The position numbers and the translations under genes were made by a program. Under the pieces are notes generated by a model that worked only from the letters and a program-made list of their open reading frames with translations, searched no databases and was not told the origin of the DNA. Source: Clostridium_AD sp050717635 (lineage in GTDB: Bacteria; Bacillota; Clostridia; Clostridiales; Clostridiaceae). Taken from it: 64,000 bases of DNA. Shown piece after piece: positions 26,250-35,271 of this stretch. The stretch lies in assembly GCF_050717635.1 (NCBI RefSeq), contig NZ_JBOITO010000029.1, forward strand, positions 1 to 64,000, read 5' to 3'. Position 1 is the stretch's first letter. The number at the start of each line of letters is the position of its first letter.

Positions 26250-26738
26250 ATGTCAAAAGTAGCACTTTTAGTAATAGATATGCAAAAGGATTGTAAAGAA
26301 GCTACATCTAGCACGGCATCGTTTGAAAAAGCGGTAGAATATATTAATGAAATCAGCCAATATTTCCGCAAGAAAAACTATCCTATCGTAATCATACAGG
26401 ATCTTGAAGCAGGGGGGCCAGAGACTGATGGATTTAAGTGTGTGGAAGAATTAGTAGTATCAGACAATGATTTTTTTGTACATAAAACCTATAGCAATGC
26501 CTTTTGGGAAACAGAGCTGGATACCATTTTAAAAAGGGAAGGTGTAGACTGTATTGTTATAAGTGGATTTGCAGTAGAGCATTGTGTTCTATTTACATAC
26601 AATGGTTCTATTGAAAGGGGTTATAATACTTTTTTGCTGCAAAATGGTGTCGCTGGGTTTGATGAAGATGAAATTAAACGTATTCAATTGTTAAGATCTG
26701 TTGTAAGCTATGAAGCCATTGAGTATTTTTTGAAATAA
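26250..26738 (+). CDS. Isochorismatase-family cysteine hydrolase
   Basis: 162 residues. VALLVIDMQKDC at the N-terminus supplies the catalytic Asp, and the catalytic Cys lies in VISGFAVEHCVLFTYNGSIERGY (about 110-132). The family includes nicotinamidases and isochorismatases; there is no evidence here for a specific substrate. ATAGGGGGCG precedes the ATG. Intact. Confidence 0.88.
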   Translation: MSKVALLVIDMQKDCKEATSSTASFEKAVEYINEISQYFRKKNYPIVIIQDLEAGGPETDGFKCVEELVVSDNDFFVHKTYSNAFWETELDTILKREGVDCIVISGFAVEHCVLFTYNGSIERGYNTFLLQNGVAGFDEDEIKRIQLLRSVVSYEAIEYFLK

Positions 26739-26760
26739 ACTGTGTTAAATATTATTAAAT

Positions 26761-26868
26761 GCTTTTCCGTATGCTGTACATTTTTATCATGCGATTGGGT
26801 TTAAAGGTTTGAATGGGCAATAAGATTTTCATGGAATGTTATATACACCAATGGAATTAATGTTATAA
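26761..26868 (+). pseudogene. GNAT acetyltransferase C-terminal remnant
   Basis: The frame reads AFPYAVHFYHAIGFKGLNGQ, a stop, then DFHGMLYTPMELML. This is the typical GNAT end (S-P-Y-A-V-x-F-Y-H-K-L-G-F ... G-I-x-x-T-P-M). No start or motif A is left. Confidence 0.6.
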
Positions 26869-26973
26869 AAGATTCAGCTAGACTTGAATTAATAAAAAAA
26901 GGTAAAACAAAGAGAAAAATATAAAACTCAATATATACAATAAAATTGAAGTCTAATAACAAGGGAGATCATA

Positions 26974-27537
26974 ATGATTAAAGATATTTATAACAAATGT
27001 CCAGTATACAAAAATAAACTTATCACTCTAAGACAAACAAACATTGAAGATGCAAAAAAATTATTAAAGTGCTATTCTGATGAAAAGGCAGTACCATTTT
27101 TTAATTCTGATAATTGCAATGGAGATGATTTTCACTATACAACAATAGAAAGAATGAAAGAAGCAACCGACTTCTGGAAATTCTCTTATGAAAATAAGTA
27201 TTTTGTAAGATGGACAGTCATTTTAAACGACACAGACGAAAAAGTTGGTACTATTGAAATGTTCCATCGAATTGCAGAAGATGAATTTAATCACTATGGT
27301 ATATTACGGATTGATTTGCAGAGCAACTTCGAAAAACAGCCAATTATTGATGATATCCTAGAAATTGTTTATAAAAATTTTTATAAGGAATTTGATGTCA
27401 AAGCTATTATCACAAAATCTATTCCAGGTGCTAGTGAAAGAATTAGCTCGTTAGTAAAAAAAGGATATCGACCAATTAATAAGAAATTTATGGTATATGA
27501 TGACTATTTTGTGAAAATAGAAACAGCTAATAATTAA
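26974..27537 (+). CDS. GNAT acetyltransferase (RimJ/RimL-like)
   Basis: 187 residues; starts MIKDIYNKCPVYKNKLITLRQTNIEDAKKLLKCYSDEKAVPFFNSDNCNG, typical of a clostridial RimJ/RimL subgroup. VGTIEMFHR and GILRIDLQSNFEKQPIIDDILEIVYKNFYKEF form the acetyl-CoA region, less conserved than usual (no clear RxxGxG). Function uncertain, but the frame is intact with AAGGGAG before the ATG. Confidence 0.78.
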   Translation: MIKDIYNKCPVYKNKLITLRQTNIEDAKKLLKCYSDEKAVPFFNSDNCNGDDFHYTTIERMKEATDFWKFSYENKYFVRWTVILNDTDEKVGTIEMFHRIAEDEFNHYGILRIDLQSNFEKQPIIDDILEIVYKNFYKEFDVKAIITKSIPGASERISSLVKKGYRPINKKFMVYDDYFVKIETANN

Positions 27538-27562
27538 ATTAGTATGATAGGAGATGGTAATT

Positions 27563-28336
27563 ATGTTTAGTAAATTCGCAGAAACTGAAATAGTATACAC
27601 AAAGAAATTCACTGAAAACAATGAAGATAATGATATTATCAGGTTCTACGATAACAATTTACAGGACATGCATATGCACAATTTTACATATATCAAAAAT
27701 AGTGTTTGTAAAGATAATTTCAGAAAGATAATTTTTAAAGAGTTAGAAAAAAGAAAGGATGAAAATGCTAAATTTCTAAGAATTGAGTTTAATTTTTCTG
27801 TTGAGGATGATTTAATTAATAATTTGCCTCAAGTTCCTGAAGTAACTAAATATGATTACATGTATATTGATCCAAAAATGAGTGTATATTTAACTGGAAA
27901 CGAAGAGTGCATAATAAAGAAAGCTATATCAGAAAAAGTATTGAAAGAAGGAATAGAAGTCGATATTTTAGCTAATGAATCAGCTATGGGGACTGAATTT
28001 GCAAGGAAAAGAATATATAGGAAATCAGAGATATATAAGCAACTACATTCAAATTTAGACTTATATGTTTGTAATTACAATGATATAGCTATTGGAAATT
28101 GTGAATTAATGTTGAATGATGATATTGCTAAAATAGAAGATTTTGATATATTAAAAAATTATCAAAGAAAAGGATTTGGTACTTATTTATTGAAACATCT
28201 ATTAGAAGAAGCAAAAGATAATTCTGTTAAATTTGTTTATCTTATTACTGATAGCGGTGACACTGCAAAAGACATGTATAGAAAATGTAGATTTAAAAAA
28301 GCAGGCGAAAAGACGGAACTATTTTTTAATTTGTAA
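27563..28336 (+). CDS. GNAT acetyltransferase
   Basis: 257 residues. The C-terminal half carries motif A FDILKNYQRKGFGTYLLKHLLEEAKD (about 196-221) and YLITDSGDTAKDMYRKCRFKKAGE. The N-terminal half resembles a degenerate second GNAT domain. ATG 27563 lies 8 nt after AGGAGA, so I prefer it to ATG 27554, which overlaps the ribosome-binding site. Intact. Confidence 0.82.
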   Translation: MFSKFAETEIVYTKKFTENNEDNDIIRFYDNNLQDMHMHNFTYIKNSVCKDNFRKIIFKELEKRKDENAKFLRIEFNFSVEDDLINNLPQVPEVTKYDYMYIDPKMSVYLTGNEECIIKKAISEKVLKEGIEVDILANESAMGTEFARKRIYRKSEIYKQLHSNLDLYVCNYNDIAIGNCELMLNDDIAKIEDFDILKNYQRKGFGTYLLKHLLEEAKDNSVKFVYLITDSGDTAKDMYRKCRFKKAGEKTELFFNL

Positions 28337-28353
28337 AAGGAAGTGTAAGTTTT

Positions 28354-29102
28354 ATGAAAACAAAACATGATATTTTAGAAATTGCTAAGACTCAATTGGC
28401 ACTGGATTATAATTGTCATATATCTGATTTTGTAAAGAGTGAAAACACAGTAGTTGAAAACAAGCTTATCACAGGCAGACGAATATATGATAGTGATGGT
28501 TGCTTTCTTAAAGTCCTTTGTTTTGGTGGAAGGACAATTATAAACACATCACCTGAAATGATGTCTTGGTGTGAGGAAAAACTGGTCAATAGCGATAGTG
28601 CATGGTTTTTTGAATATCCACACCTTCGTTGGATAGATAAAAAGCTACAAGAATTTGGACATGAGATTGCGGATATCCATCACTACTATTTGCCAATCCA
28701 AATATGCCGGCTAAAAAGCCTATAACTACTATAAAGTGGTACGAGTATGAAGAAATTTTGCAATTTGAAGATGACGAAAGATTTAATGAAGCGTTTGTCT
28801 TTAATGATAACCATCCTGATATGCTTGCAGTAGCAGCATTGGATGGTGAATCCATAATGGGTATGGCAGGAGCCAGTTCAGACGGGAGAACCATATGGCA
28901 AATTGGCATTGATGTTTTGCCCGAATATCGAGGTAAAGGAATAGGAACAAATTTGACTTCACTATTAAAGGACGAACTTTTAAAGTGGGGGAAAGTACCA
29001 TTTTACGGCACTGTAGAATCACATATACATTCACAGAATATTGCTGTTAATGCTGGCTTTTTTCCAGCATGGGCAGAACTTTATACAATTGAAAAGAATT
29101 AA
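28354..29102 (+). pseudogene. Two-part GNAT acetyltransferase with a one-base deletion
   Basis: The N-terminal frame (28354 to about 28695) reads MKTKHDILEIAKTQLALDYNC to HEIADIHHYYLP. The expected continuation NPNMPAKKPI is present one frame over, so one A is missing near 28695 (CCAATCCA instead of CCAAATCCA). The second frame carries motif A IGIDVLPEYRGKGIGTNLTSLLKDEL and ends VESHIHSQNIAVNAGFFPAWAELYTIEKN at 29102. Restoring one base would give about 249 residues. Confidence 0.85.
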
Positions 29103-29147
29103 TCAGTGTGTAAGCAAGTACACTAGATATATGAGGGAGGAATTTAC

Positions 29148-29979
29148 ATGGATTTAATAAAACCGTGTCATTTAAAGATAAATCAATAAAAGCAGTATTC
29201 TCATGTATTGGTGGGGATGAAAGTGTAAAGATGCTTCCATTTATTAATTTCGATATTATAAGGAATAATCCTAAGATTTTTATAGGATACTCAGATTCAA
29301 CTATTACTCATATGATGTGCTTAAAAGCAGGTATTTCGAGTTTTTATGGGCCTTCATTATTAGCAGAATTTGCTGAGAATGTTAAAATGTTTGATTATAC
29401 AAAACATTGGATAAAAAAAGTATTATTTGATAATTCCATGATTGGAAATATCGATTCATCCCTAATTTGGACAAGTGAATATTTACCCTGGAAAGAGAAG
29501 AATAAATTAATAGAACAAATACACAAGTTAATAATGGCTATGAACTTTTACAAGGTACTGGAATCGTAAAGGGGCACTTAATTGGTGGTTGCATTGAAGT
29601 ACTAGAACTGATTAAAGGAACAGACCTATGGCCATCTAAGGATTTATGGGATAATGCTATCATATTTTTTGAGACATCAGAAGAAAAACCGGATCCAAAT
29701 TATGTTAAGTATTGGTTGCGTAATTATGGTTCTCAAGGCATTTTACAAAGGGCTAATGGAATAATATTTGGAAAACCCTATGATAATTTGTATTATGAAG
29801 AATATAAGAAAGTCATATTAACTGTAGTAAGGGACGAACTTAAATTAGTCAATTTACATATTCTTTATAATATGAATTTTGGGCACACTGCACCTATGAT
29901 AACTATACCTTATGGTTGCCTAGCAGAAATTGATTGTAGTAAGGAGACTTTTTGCATTTTGGATTCAGGCGTAATCTAA
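29148..29979 (+). pseudogene. S66 LD-carboxypeptidase/MccF-like gene, deleted and frameshifted
   Basis: A good start (GGGAGG then MDLIKP) is followed by a jump into AVFSCIGGDESVKMLPFINFDIIRNNPKIFIGYSDST, the S66 nucleophile region (GYSDST), so roughly the first 60-70 residues are deleted. A frameshift near 29525 then leads to NNGYELLQGTGIVKGHLIGGCIEVLELIKGTDLWP and on to MNFGHTAPMITIPYG, the C-terminal catalytic His region. Relatives cleave muropeptides or give immunity to microcin C-like compounds. This copy is dead. Confidence 0.82.
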
Positions 29980-30028
29980 GTTTGTTTAAATGTAAAAGTA
30001 TTTAAATAAGATTTAAATATTTAATTCA

Positions 30029-30058
30029 AAAGCACAGGGGATCATACCTGTGTTTTTT
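30029..30058 (+). terminator. Terminator after the MccF-like pseudogene
   Basis: CACAGG and CCTGTG arms around an 8-nt loop, extended by A/T pairs and followed by a run of six T. It also faces the convergent minus-strand gene. Confidence 0.65.
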
Positions 30059-30149
30059 GAATGGTTATTTGGTTTTAGCAGTTGTACCGATTTATATGAA
30101 AAGTGCGTATATTATGACTACGGATTAAATCTCCATAATGATTTGAGTG

Positions 30150-30638
30150 CTATTTTACATCACTTTCTTCTTTATCTAATTCTTCTGCAATTTTTTTCTG
30201 CCTTTTTTGATTTAATGTATATATAGGCGAGAATATCAAGAATGATATAACTGTTCCACTAACAAATAGAATTGCCAAAGTTATAAGAAAAAACCTACCG
30301 TCTGTATATTTATCTCCATATTGTACATAATTTGAAATTCCCGAAATTAAACACGTTGCTAAACCACCTAGAAGACTAATTGCTACAACTGGGTTTTTAA
30401 CGTTGTTTTTTGTTTTATACAGATCATTCCCTGCTATAATGTTCCTAATTACAATATATATAAAAGCTCCCAATAAGCATAAAAGCTCAGTAACATATTG
30501 TGAAAAAGGTACGTTGAAAACATATTCCTTAATAAGTAAGGATATAATCAGTCCGTCAAGCAACAGATAGCAAGTTTCACTACCAATTTTACGTTTTTGA
30601 GCCACAGCTCGCTCATCTTGTATTAAGTTATTTTTCAT
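30150..30638 (-). CDS. DUF6773-like multi-pass membrane protein
   Basis: About 162 residues from the ATG at 30638, chosen because GGGAGGAAAAA lies directly in front; a start eight codons upstream would lie inside the preceding gene. Four hydrophobic segments are visible (about 20-40, 48-65, 82-105, 122-145), with the short charged N-terminus NLIQDERAVAQKRKIGSE. It is encoded just after a small XRE-type repressor, a pairing common in Firmicutes, where the regulator controls the membrane protein. Confidence 0.75.
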   Translation of the reverse strand: MKNNLIQDERAVAQKRKIGSETCYLLLDGLIISLLIKEYVFNVPFSQYVTELLCLLGAFIYIVIRNIIAGNDLYKTKNNVKNPVVAISLLGGLATCLISGISNYVQYGDKYTDGRFFLITLAILFVSGTVISFLIFSPIYTLNQKRQKKIAEELDKEESDVK

Positions 30639-30834
30639 GTTTTTCCTCCCAAAATAATTCATTTAATGTTTTGCCAAGTATTTCGCATATTGAAATACAA
30701 AGGTTTAATGAAGGGTTATAATTACCTGATTCAATCAGTCCAATTGTTTGGCGTGTAACAGCCACAGCTTTTGCTAAATCCTCTTGTTTCATGTCACATT
30801 CAATACGAGCAATTTTCATTCGTTTATTTTTCAT
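30628..30834 (-). CDS. XRE-family transcriptional regulator
   Basis: 68 residues that are nearly all helix-turn-helix: RIECDMKQEDLAKAVAVTRQTIGLIESGNYNPSLNLCISICEILGKTLNELFW. This is the compact Xre/YozG-like type. Its 3' end overlaps the membrane-protein gene by 11 bp, so they form an operon. The start is preceded by GGAGGTAATAT. Confidence 0.92.
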   Translation of the reverse strand: MKNKRMKIARIECDMKQEDLAKAVAVTRQTIGLIESGNYNPSLNLCISICEILGKTLNELFWEEKHEK

Positions 30835-30905
30835 ATATTACCTCCTTACATTGCATAGTATACTATATACATTTCTTAATGTAAAGTATATATTGCATTT
30901 ATTCG
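30835..30905 (-). promoter_or_regulatory. Promoter region of the XRE/membrane protein operon
   Basis: On the minus strand TTTACA, 17 bp and TATACT form a plausible vegetative promoter. The stretch is rich in GTATA/TATAC half-sites (inverted AGTATACT and ATGTATAT copies), possible binding sites for the encoded XRE repressor. Confidence 0.5.
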
Positions 30906-31136
30906 CAAAATGATTGCAGGCAAATTTATGTCAGCTACAAAAAACATAAATAATCTTCATTAGCTATCTTATAATGCCAGTCAGAACAATTAATTCATGT
31001 ATAATGTTTTCAATATCAGGTAATTTTAATATGGAACTTACAAGACTATATAAGTTTATTTGCAAAAACAAGTAATTCGTATAATTTTATTGTATAATTA
31101 TATTGTATAAGTAAAATAATTCTAAAAGTATTTCAC

Positions 31137-31282
31137 TTGAATAAAATTAAGGCAGCAGATTCAGAAGTTACTAAGTTTTTTACTTGGCCCAATCACGACA
31201 GTGTTGAAATCAGTCGTGAAATAATCAATACTTAGTTGATTGCAAATATTATTCTATCTTAAAAGGCGGGTTGTCATTATGA
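31137..31282 (+). pseudogene. RimJ/RimL-type GNAT remnant with internal deletion
   Basis: LNKIKAADSEVTKFFTWPNHDSVEISREIINT and a stop (31137-31235) match the N-terminal part of RimJ/RimL acetyltransferases (SDPEVTKFLTWPxHxSVE). It is followed at once by DCKYYSILKGGLSL (31238-31282), which is the extreme C-terminus of the same family. The middle is gone. The C-terminal piece is nearly identical to that at 32317-32361. Confidence 0.6.
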
Positions 31283-31511
31283 AAAAAATATTAGTTATTC
31301 TTTTAATGTGTTAATGTGTAACTATAGTGATATTTTAGTTTTGATATTTCCAACATACTTATTTTGGACAAATTATTCTAAAGAATATAGAATAATATGG
31401 TTTGTTCTTCTTTTTATCTATGTAATGTTAATTATATTTAGTTTGTTTACTACGCCATCTAGATGGCGTATAGTTCAAGATAAATATATCAAACTAAAAG
31501 AAAAAAAATAG
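31279..31511 (+). pseudogene. Deleted copy of the membrane protein encoded at 32358
   Basis: Starts MKKILVILLMC and stops. The downstream sequence (MLMCNYSDILVLIFPTYLFWTNYSKEYRIIWFVLLFIYVMLIIFSLFTTPSRWRIVQDKYIKLKEKK) matches residues 64-127 of the intact gene at 32358. About 150-170 bp of the middle are missing. The ATG overlaps the stop of the preceding GNAT remnant in the same way as in the second copy. Confidence 0.8.
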
Positions 31512-31559
31512 AAAATGCAGAATAAAGTAAACTTAAATGAATGTTTGGGGGGATTAACT

Positions 31560-32186
31560 ATGAAAACATCAAAATCAAAGAGCCTTATTCTACTTTCGTC
31601 ATTTATTTTAATATTATTAACAGCATGTCAACCACCTAAGGCTAAGAAACCAGTAATCTACCTGTATCCAACTTCAGAGCAAACTGTTAGCGTTAAACTA
31701 AAATATAAAGGTAATCTTACTTGCACCTACCCAGAATATAAAGATGGCTGGAATGTAAAAGCTAAGCCAGATGGCACATTAACTAATCTTGCTGACAACA
31801 GAGAATATTCATATCTGTACTGGGAAGGAACTTCCGATAATAAGTGGGATATGTCAAAGGGTTTTGTAGTAAAAGGAAATGAAACTGAAAAATTTCTTCA
31901 AGAAAAACTTGAGTATTTGGGATTAACACCAAAAGAATATAATGAATTTATAGTATATTGGCTTCCTATTATGAAAGATAACGAGTACAATCTTATAACA
32001 TTTGCAGGAGAGGATTATGAAAGTGTAGCACAGCTTAAGGTAACCCCAAAGCCAGACTCTATATTAAGAATAATGATGGTTTTCAAGCCTTTAAACAAAT
32101 CTATAGAGTTGGAAGAGCAAGATTTAAAACAATTCGTAAGAAAAGGCTTTACAGTTGTTGAATGGGGTGGAACTGAAATAAAATAA
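31560..32186 (+). CDS. Conserved lipoprotein of unknown function
   Basis: 208 residues from ATG 31560 (GGGGGG ribosome-binding site). The signal peptide SLILLSSFILILLTACQ ends in lipobox LTAC. The mature protein starts with KKPVIYLYPTSEQTVSVKLKYKGNLTCTYPEYKDGWNVKAKPDGTL, a pattern of a widespread uncharacterised bacterial family (KPVIYLYP), and continues to FTVVEWGG. It lies between the two copies of a duplicated segment. Intact. Confidence 0.8.
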   Translation: MKTSKSKSLILLSSFILILLTACQPPKAKKPVIYLYPTSEQTVSVKLKYKGNLTCTYPEYKDGWNVKAKPDGTLTNLADNREYSYLYWEGTSDNKWDMSKGFVVKGNETEKFLQEKLEYLGLTPKEYNEFIVYWLPIMKDNEYNLITFAGEDYESVAQLKVTPKPDSILRIMMVFKPLNKSIELEEQDLKQFVRKGFTVVEWGGTEIK

Positions 32187-32220
32187 TTATGAAAGGTAAA
32201 TATATTTATGGATATAGGTG

Positions 32221-32361
32221 GGAAATACTGCGTCAGGACGTGTTATGAAAAAGTGTGGTCTAGAATATGAGGGAACTTTAGTAAAAATTCTTAAGAATAA
32301 TAAGGGTATTTTAGTAGACTGCAAATATTATTCTATCTTAAAGGGTGGATTGTCATTATGA
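32221..32361 (+). pseudogene. RimJ/RimL-type GNAT C-terminal remnant
   Basis: 47 codons read GNTASGRVMKKCGLEYEGTLVKILKNNKGILVDCKYYSILKGGLSL, the last third of a RimJ/RimL acetyltransferase. Its TGA overlaps the ATG of the following membrane-protein gene. No start or acetyl-CoA motif is present. Confidence 0.72.
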
Positions 32362-32747
32362 AAGATATATTGGTTATTCTTTTAATAATTTTAGTTGTAT
32401 ATTCAGTTTTCAACTTAATTTTCAAAGACCTCATTACTAAAAATAAGATAAAGGTAAGTAAAATATCAAGGATATTTTACACAGATGATAAGACTTTCAT
32501 TAAAACATGGGAAAAAAGAAAAGAAAGAGGCAAAATAGGTGTATTAATGTATAATTATAGTGATATTATAGTTTTAATATTTCCAATATACTTATTTTGG
32601 GCAGATTATTCTAAAGAATATAGACTAACATGGTTTGTTCTTCTTTTTATTTATGTAATGTTAATTATATTTTGTATGTTTTCTGGACCATCTAGATGGA
32701 GCATAGCGCAAGATAAGTACATCCAATTAAAAGAAAAAGAAAAGTAG
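32358..32747 (+). CDS. Small membrane protein of unknown function
   Basis: 129 residues with an N-terminal helix (ILVILLIILVVYSVFNLIF) and two further hydrophobic segments (about 72-90 DIIVLIFPIYLFWADYS and 96-112 LTWFVLLFIYVMLIIFCMF). A damaged paralogue lies at 31279, so the gene was duplicated locally. Start by overlap with the GNAT remnant stop (TTATGA). Function unknown. Confidence 0.7.
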   Translation: MKDILVILLIILVVYSVFNLIFKDLITKNKIKVSKISRIFYTDDKTFIKTWEKRKERGKIGVLMYNYSDIIVLIFPIYLFWADYSKEYRLTWFVLLFIYVMLIIFCMFSGPSRWSIAQDKYIQLKEKEK

Positions 32748-32760
32748 GGAATACGAGAAT

Positions 32761-32916
32761 TTAAGAAAGATTTCAGAATTAAATATAAATATGAGTATGC
32801 CATTAAACTTTGGTGTCTGTGGAAATAGCACCAAAGTTTTTTCACTACTCTCATGGGTTCATGGAGATGCTGCTGAAAAAGTATTACCGACTCTTACGAA
32901 AGAAGAACAATTATGA
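32761..32916 (+). pseudogene. Aminoglycoside phosphotransferase-family remnant
   Basis: 52 codons read LRKISELNINMSMPLNFGVCGNSTKVFSLLSWVHGDAAEKVLPTLTKEEQL. This corresponds to the N-lobe hinge region of APH-family kinases (MSxPxDFGxC...VYSLxTWxxGEDAExxLPTL). Both the glycine-rich loop and the Brenner motif are missing. Confidence 0.62.
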
Positions 32917-33029
32917 TGGAATATTATAAAAATTTTGAAGCCTTTATTCCAACATGGTTCAAATCGTCGAAATGCTATTAATCTTGTTTTCAATTAAAGA
33001 AATCATTATTTACGTTAGGTGGTGAGAAT

Positions 33030-33308
33030 TTGGAAAAACAATTAGAGCAAATGACTAGTGAAGAATTAGGAAAGCTTTTTCCCATTATTATAAGTGAGCA
33101 CAATCCAATATGGCATGCGTTATATTTGTCTGAAAAAACGAACATTGAGCAACGAATAGATTTGAAAAATATAATAAGAATTAATCATTTTGGAAGTACC
33201 TCTGTATCTAATTTGTATGCAAAACCTACCATTGATATTTTATTAGAAATACAAAATGATATGGATACAGATGAGATAATGTCTTTACTCTCTTCCTATG
33301 TTCCATAA
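33030..33308 (+). pseudogene. GrpB-family protein, truncated
   Basis: TTG start behind AGGTGGTGAGAA. The 92 residues contain INHFGSTSVSNLYAKPTIDILLEIQND, the nucleotidyltransferase-like GS..V..L.AKP.IDI signature of GrpB proteins. The usual length is about 170-180, and the frame stops where unrelated peptidase sequence begins, so the C-terminal half was replaced by a deletion or fusion event. Confidence 0.7.
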
Positions 33309-34071
33309 ATATTATCGCAAAAAGGCACAAATTCTAGGGCATAAAGCATCCCTTCCATTTTATGATGTTTTTGCTCCAGTGGTTGATGTTAATACAAAAA
33401 TATCCTATTTAGATACCAGAGATTTAATTGTATCCAGCTTTAAAACTTTCAGTGAAGAACTTGCTGATTTTGCAAAGAAGGCCTTTGATAAAAGATGGAT
33501 TGATGCTGAGCCAAGAGAGGGTAAGGGCAGTTATGGACTATGTGTTGACATTTTCCCAATTAAAGAAAGCAGAATCATGGCTAATTTCGCTGGCTTATCA
33601 GTCTTAGAAAAAAGCATTTCAGATGTTGGATTTTTCATTGTTGATTTCTATGGTAGGTATAATTTTGAAATGAAATTGTATGAAAAAAGGAAATTAGGTC
33701 AATTATCTGTTGAAGAGCTAAATGAATTAATGGTAAGTTGTATGATAGGAGCTTATGGAGATAGTGTTGATCCTAAAACCATTCATCCATATATGTGGAT
33801 GAATAAAGTTGGATATTATTTTGCTGGTGAAGAATTTTTGAATTTTCCTTATTCATTTGGAGTTTTATTTTCTAAGGGGCTTTATGCAGAGTATATAAAA
33901 AAAGGAGAGGCTTTTGTATCTCAATATAATAAATTTTTAAGTGCTACAAGTAAAAATAATATTGTTGATGTTGCTAAGATAATGGATATAGATGTTCACT
34001 CAATAGAGTTTTGGAGAAATAGTTTAAGCCTTGTCAAAAGAGACATACAAGAGTTTATAAGCAGGGCATAA
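33298..34071 (+). pseudogene. M3-family oligoendopeptidase F fragment lacking its active site
   Basis: The frame matches the C-terminal half of PepF: KAQILGHKASLPFYDVFAPV, then LDTRDLI (a shift from the usual text), KGKGSYGLCVDIFPIKESRIMANFAG. Relatives then carry about 50 residues with HELGHAYH, but here the sequence jumps to SVLEKSISDVGFFIVDFYGRYNFE. The zinc motif HExxH is therefore absent, as is the N-terminal half. The remainder (MIGAYGDSVDPKTIHPYMW and on) is well preserved. Not a working peptidase, although 257 codons stay open. Confidence 0.78.
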
Positions 34072-34089
34072 AATTTGCAGGAGGAATTT

Positions 34090-34644
34090 ATGAAGAATAG
34101 AACTTTAACTTTCAATGGTGGTTATGAATTAGTATCATTATCAGAACAGCATCTTAAACCACTATATAATTGGAACATTGAAGAAAAACACTTTGACAAA
34201 TATACTTGTCGCCCTCTAAAAATGGCACAATCATTTGAGGAGTATTCTTACAAAACATTAAAGATTATCTCTGAAGAAAAAGTGAAAATCTTTGTATTAG
34301 TTGAAAAAAAAATTTACGATAAACCGTTAGGAAAAATAACATTATTCGATTATAACTCAAGAAATCATAGTGCTGAATTTGGATATTATATGCCAAGTTG
34401 CAATAGAAAACATGGACTAGGAATTATAATGTTAACGCATTTCATAGAAAAATCACTTGCAGATGCTAAATTAAATTTAAATAAGATATACGCAACAACT
34501 TCTTCAAGTAATACTCCCTCTATAAAGCTTTTAGAGAAGTTTAATTTTAAATTGGATGGTAGGTTAAGAGAGCATTATTGGATTTATGACGATAAATTTG
34601 ACCAACTTAACTATTCCATGCTTAAAAGTGAATGGAATGAATAA
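34090..34644 (+). CDS. RimJ/RimL-type GNAT acetyltransferase
   Basis: 184 residues from ATG 34090 (GCAGGAGGA in front; an upstream TTG at 34075 precedes the ribosome-binding site). LTFNGGYELVSLSEQHLKPLYNWNIEEKHFDKYTCRP is the N-terminus; AEFGYYMPSCNRKHGLGIIMLTHFIEKSL (about 95-123) is motif A; TTSSSNTPSIKLLEKFNFKLDGRLREHYW is the typical end. Overlaps the next gene by 8 bp. Confidence 0.87.
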   Translation: MKNRTLTFNGGYELVSLSEQHLKPLYNWNIEEKHFDKYTCRPLKMAQSFEEYSYKTLKIISEEKVKIFVLVEKKIYDKPLGKITLFDYNSRNHSAEFGYYMPSCNRKHGLGIIMLTHFIEKSLADAKLNLNKIYATTSSSNTPSIKLLEKFNFKLDGRLREHYWIYDDKFDQLNYSMLKSEWNE

Positions 34645-35245
34645 ACTTATAGATGATATAACAAACTTTATTTTTGTTGAAAATCAGCCAGAACAAGCGG
34701 ACATTATTTTTATTCCGGGAGGGGCTTATGCTGAAATTGCAGAAAATGCATCTATTCTTTGGCATAAAAAATACGCCCCTTTAATTCTCCCATCTGGAAA
34801 ATATAGTGTCAAACTCGGATATTTTCCCGGACCTCAGTCAAAAGCAGTTAAATATAATAAAATGTATTGTACTGAATGGGAATTTCTAAAAGATGTGCTT
34901 ATTCAGAACGGGGTTGACGAAACTGTAATCTTGAAGGAAGATAGTGCTGAATACACATACCAGAATGCTATTAATTCAAAAAAAGTCACAGATGAACATA
35001 ATCTCACTATTAAAAAAGCTATCATATGCTGTAAATCGTATCATGCAAGGCGTTGCTTAATGTACTATAATTTATGCTACCCCGATACTGAATTTATTAT
35101 CTGCCCCACTGAAACACAAGGGATTAACAGTGATAACTGGTTCAAATGTGATAATGGTATTGATAAAGTAATGGGAGAACTTATGAGGTGTGGTAGTCAA
35201 TTTAAAGATTTGATTAAATTAACAAAGAACGATATAGAATTATGA
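34637..35245 (+). CDS. YdcF/DUF218-family protein
   Basis: About 202 residues from ATG 34637, which overlaps the GNAT stop (ATGAATAA). ADIIFIPGGAYAEIAENASILWHKKYAPLILPSGKYS (about 22-58) and SAEYTYQNAINSKKVTDEHNLTIKKAIICCKSYHARRC (about 108-145) are the YdcF/SanA/ElyC-type signatures, a fold linked to envelope or SAM-binding roles. The reaction is unknown. A second member is at 36895. Confidence 0.82.
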   Translation: MNKLIDDITNFIFVENQPEQADIIFIPGGAYAEIAENASILWHKKYAPLILPSGKYSVKLGYFPGPQSKAVKYNKMYCTEWEFLKDVLIQNGVDETVILKEDSAEYTYQNAINSKKVTDEHNLTIKKAIICCKSYHARRCLMYYNLCYPDTEFIICPTETQGINSDNWFKCDNGIDKVMGELMRCGSQFKDLIKLTKNDIEL

Positions 35246-35271
35246 TTTATTGATAAATGGGAGGAGTGTAA

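Noticed and set aside
28354..29102. Programmed frameshift in the split GNAT gene
   Set aside because: No slippery heptamer or downstream structure is visible at the shift point; a one-base deletion explains it better.
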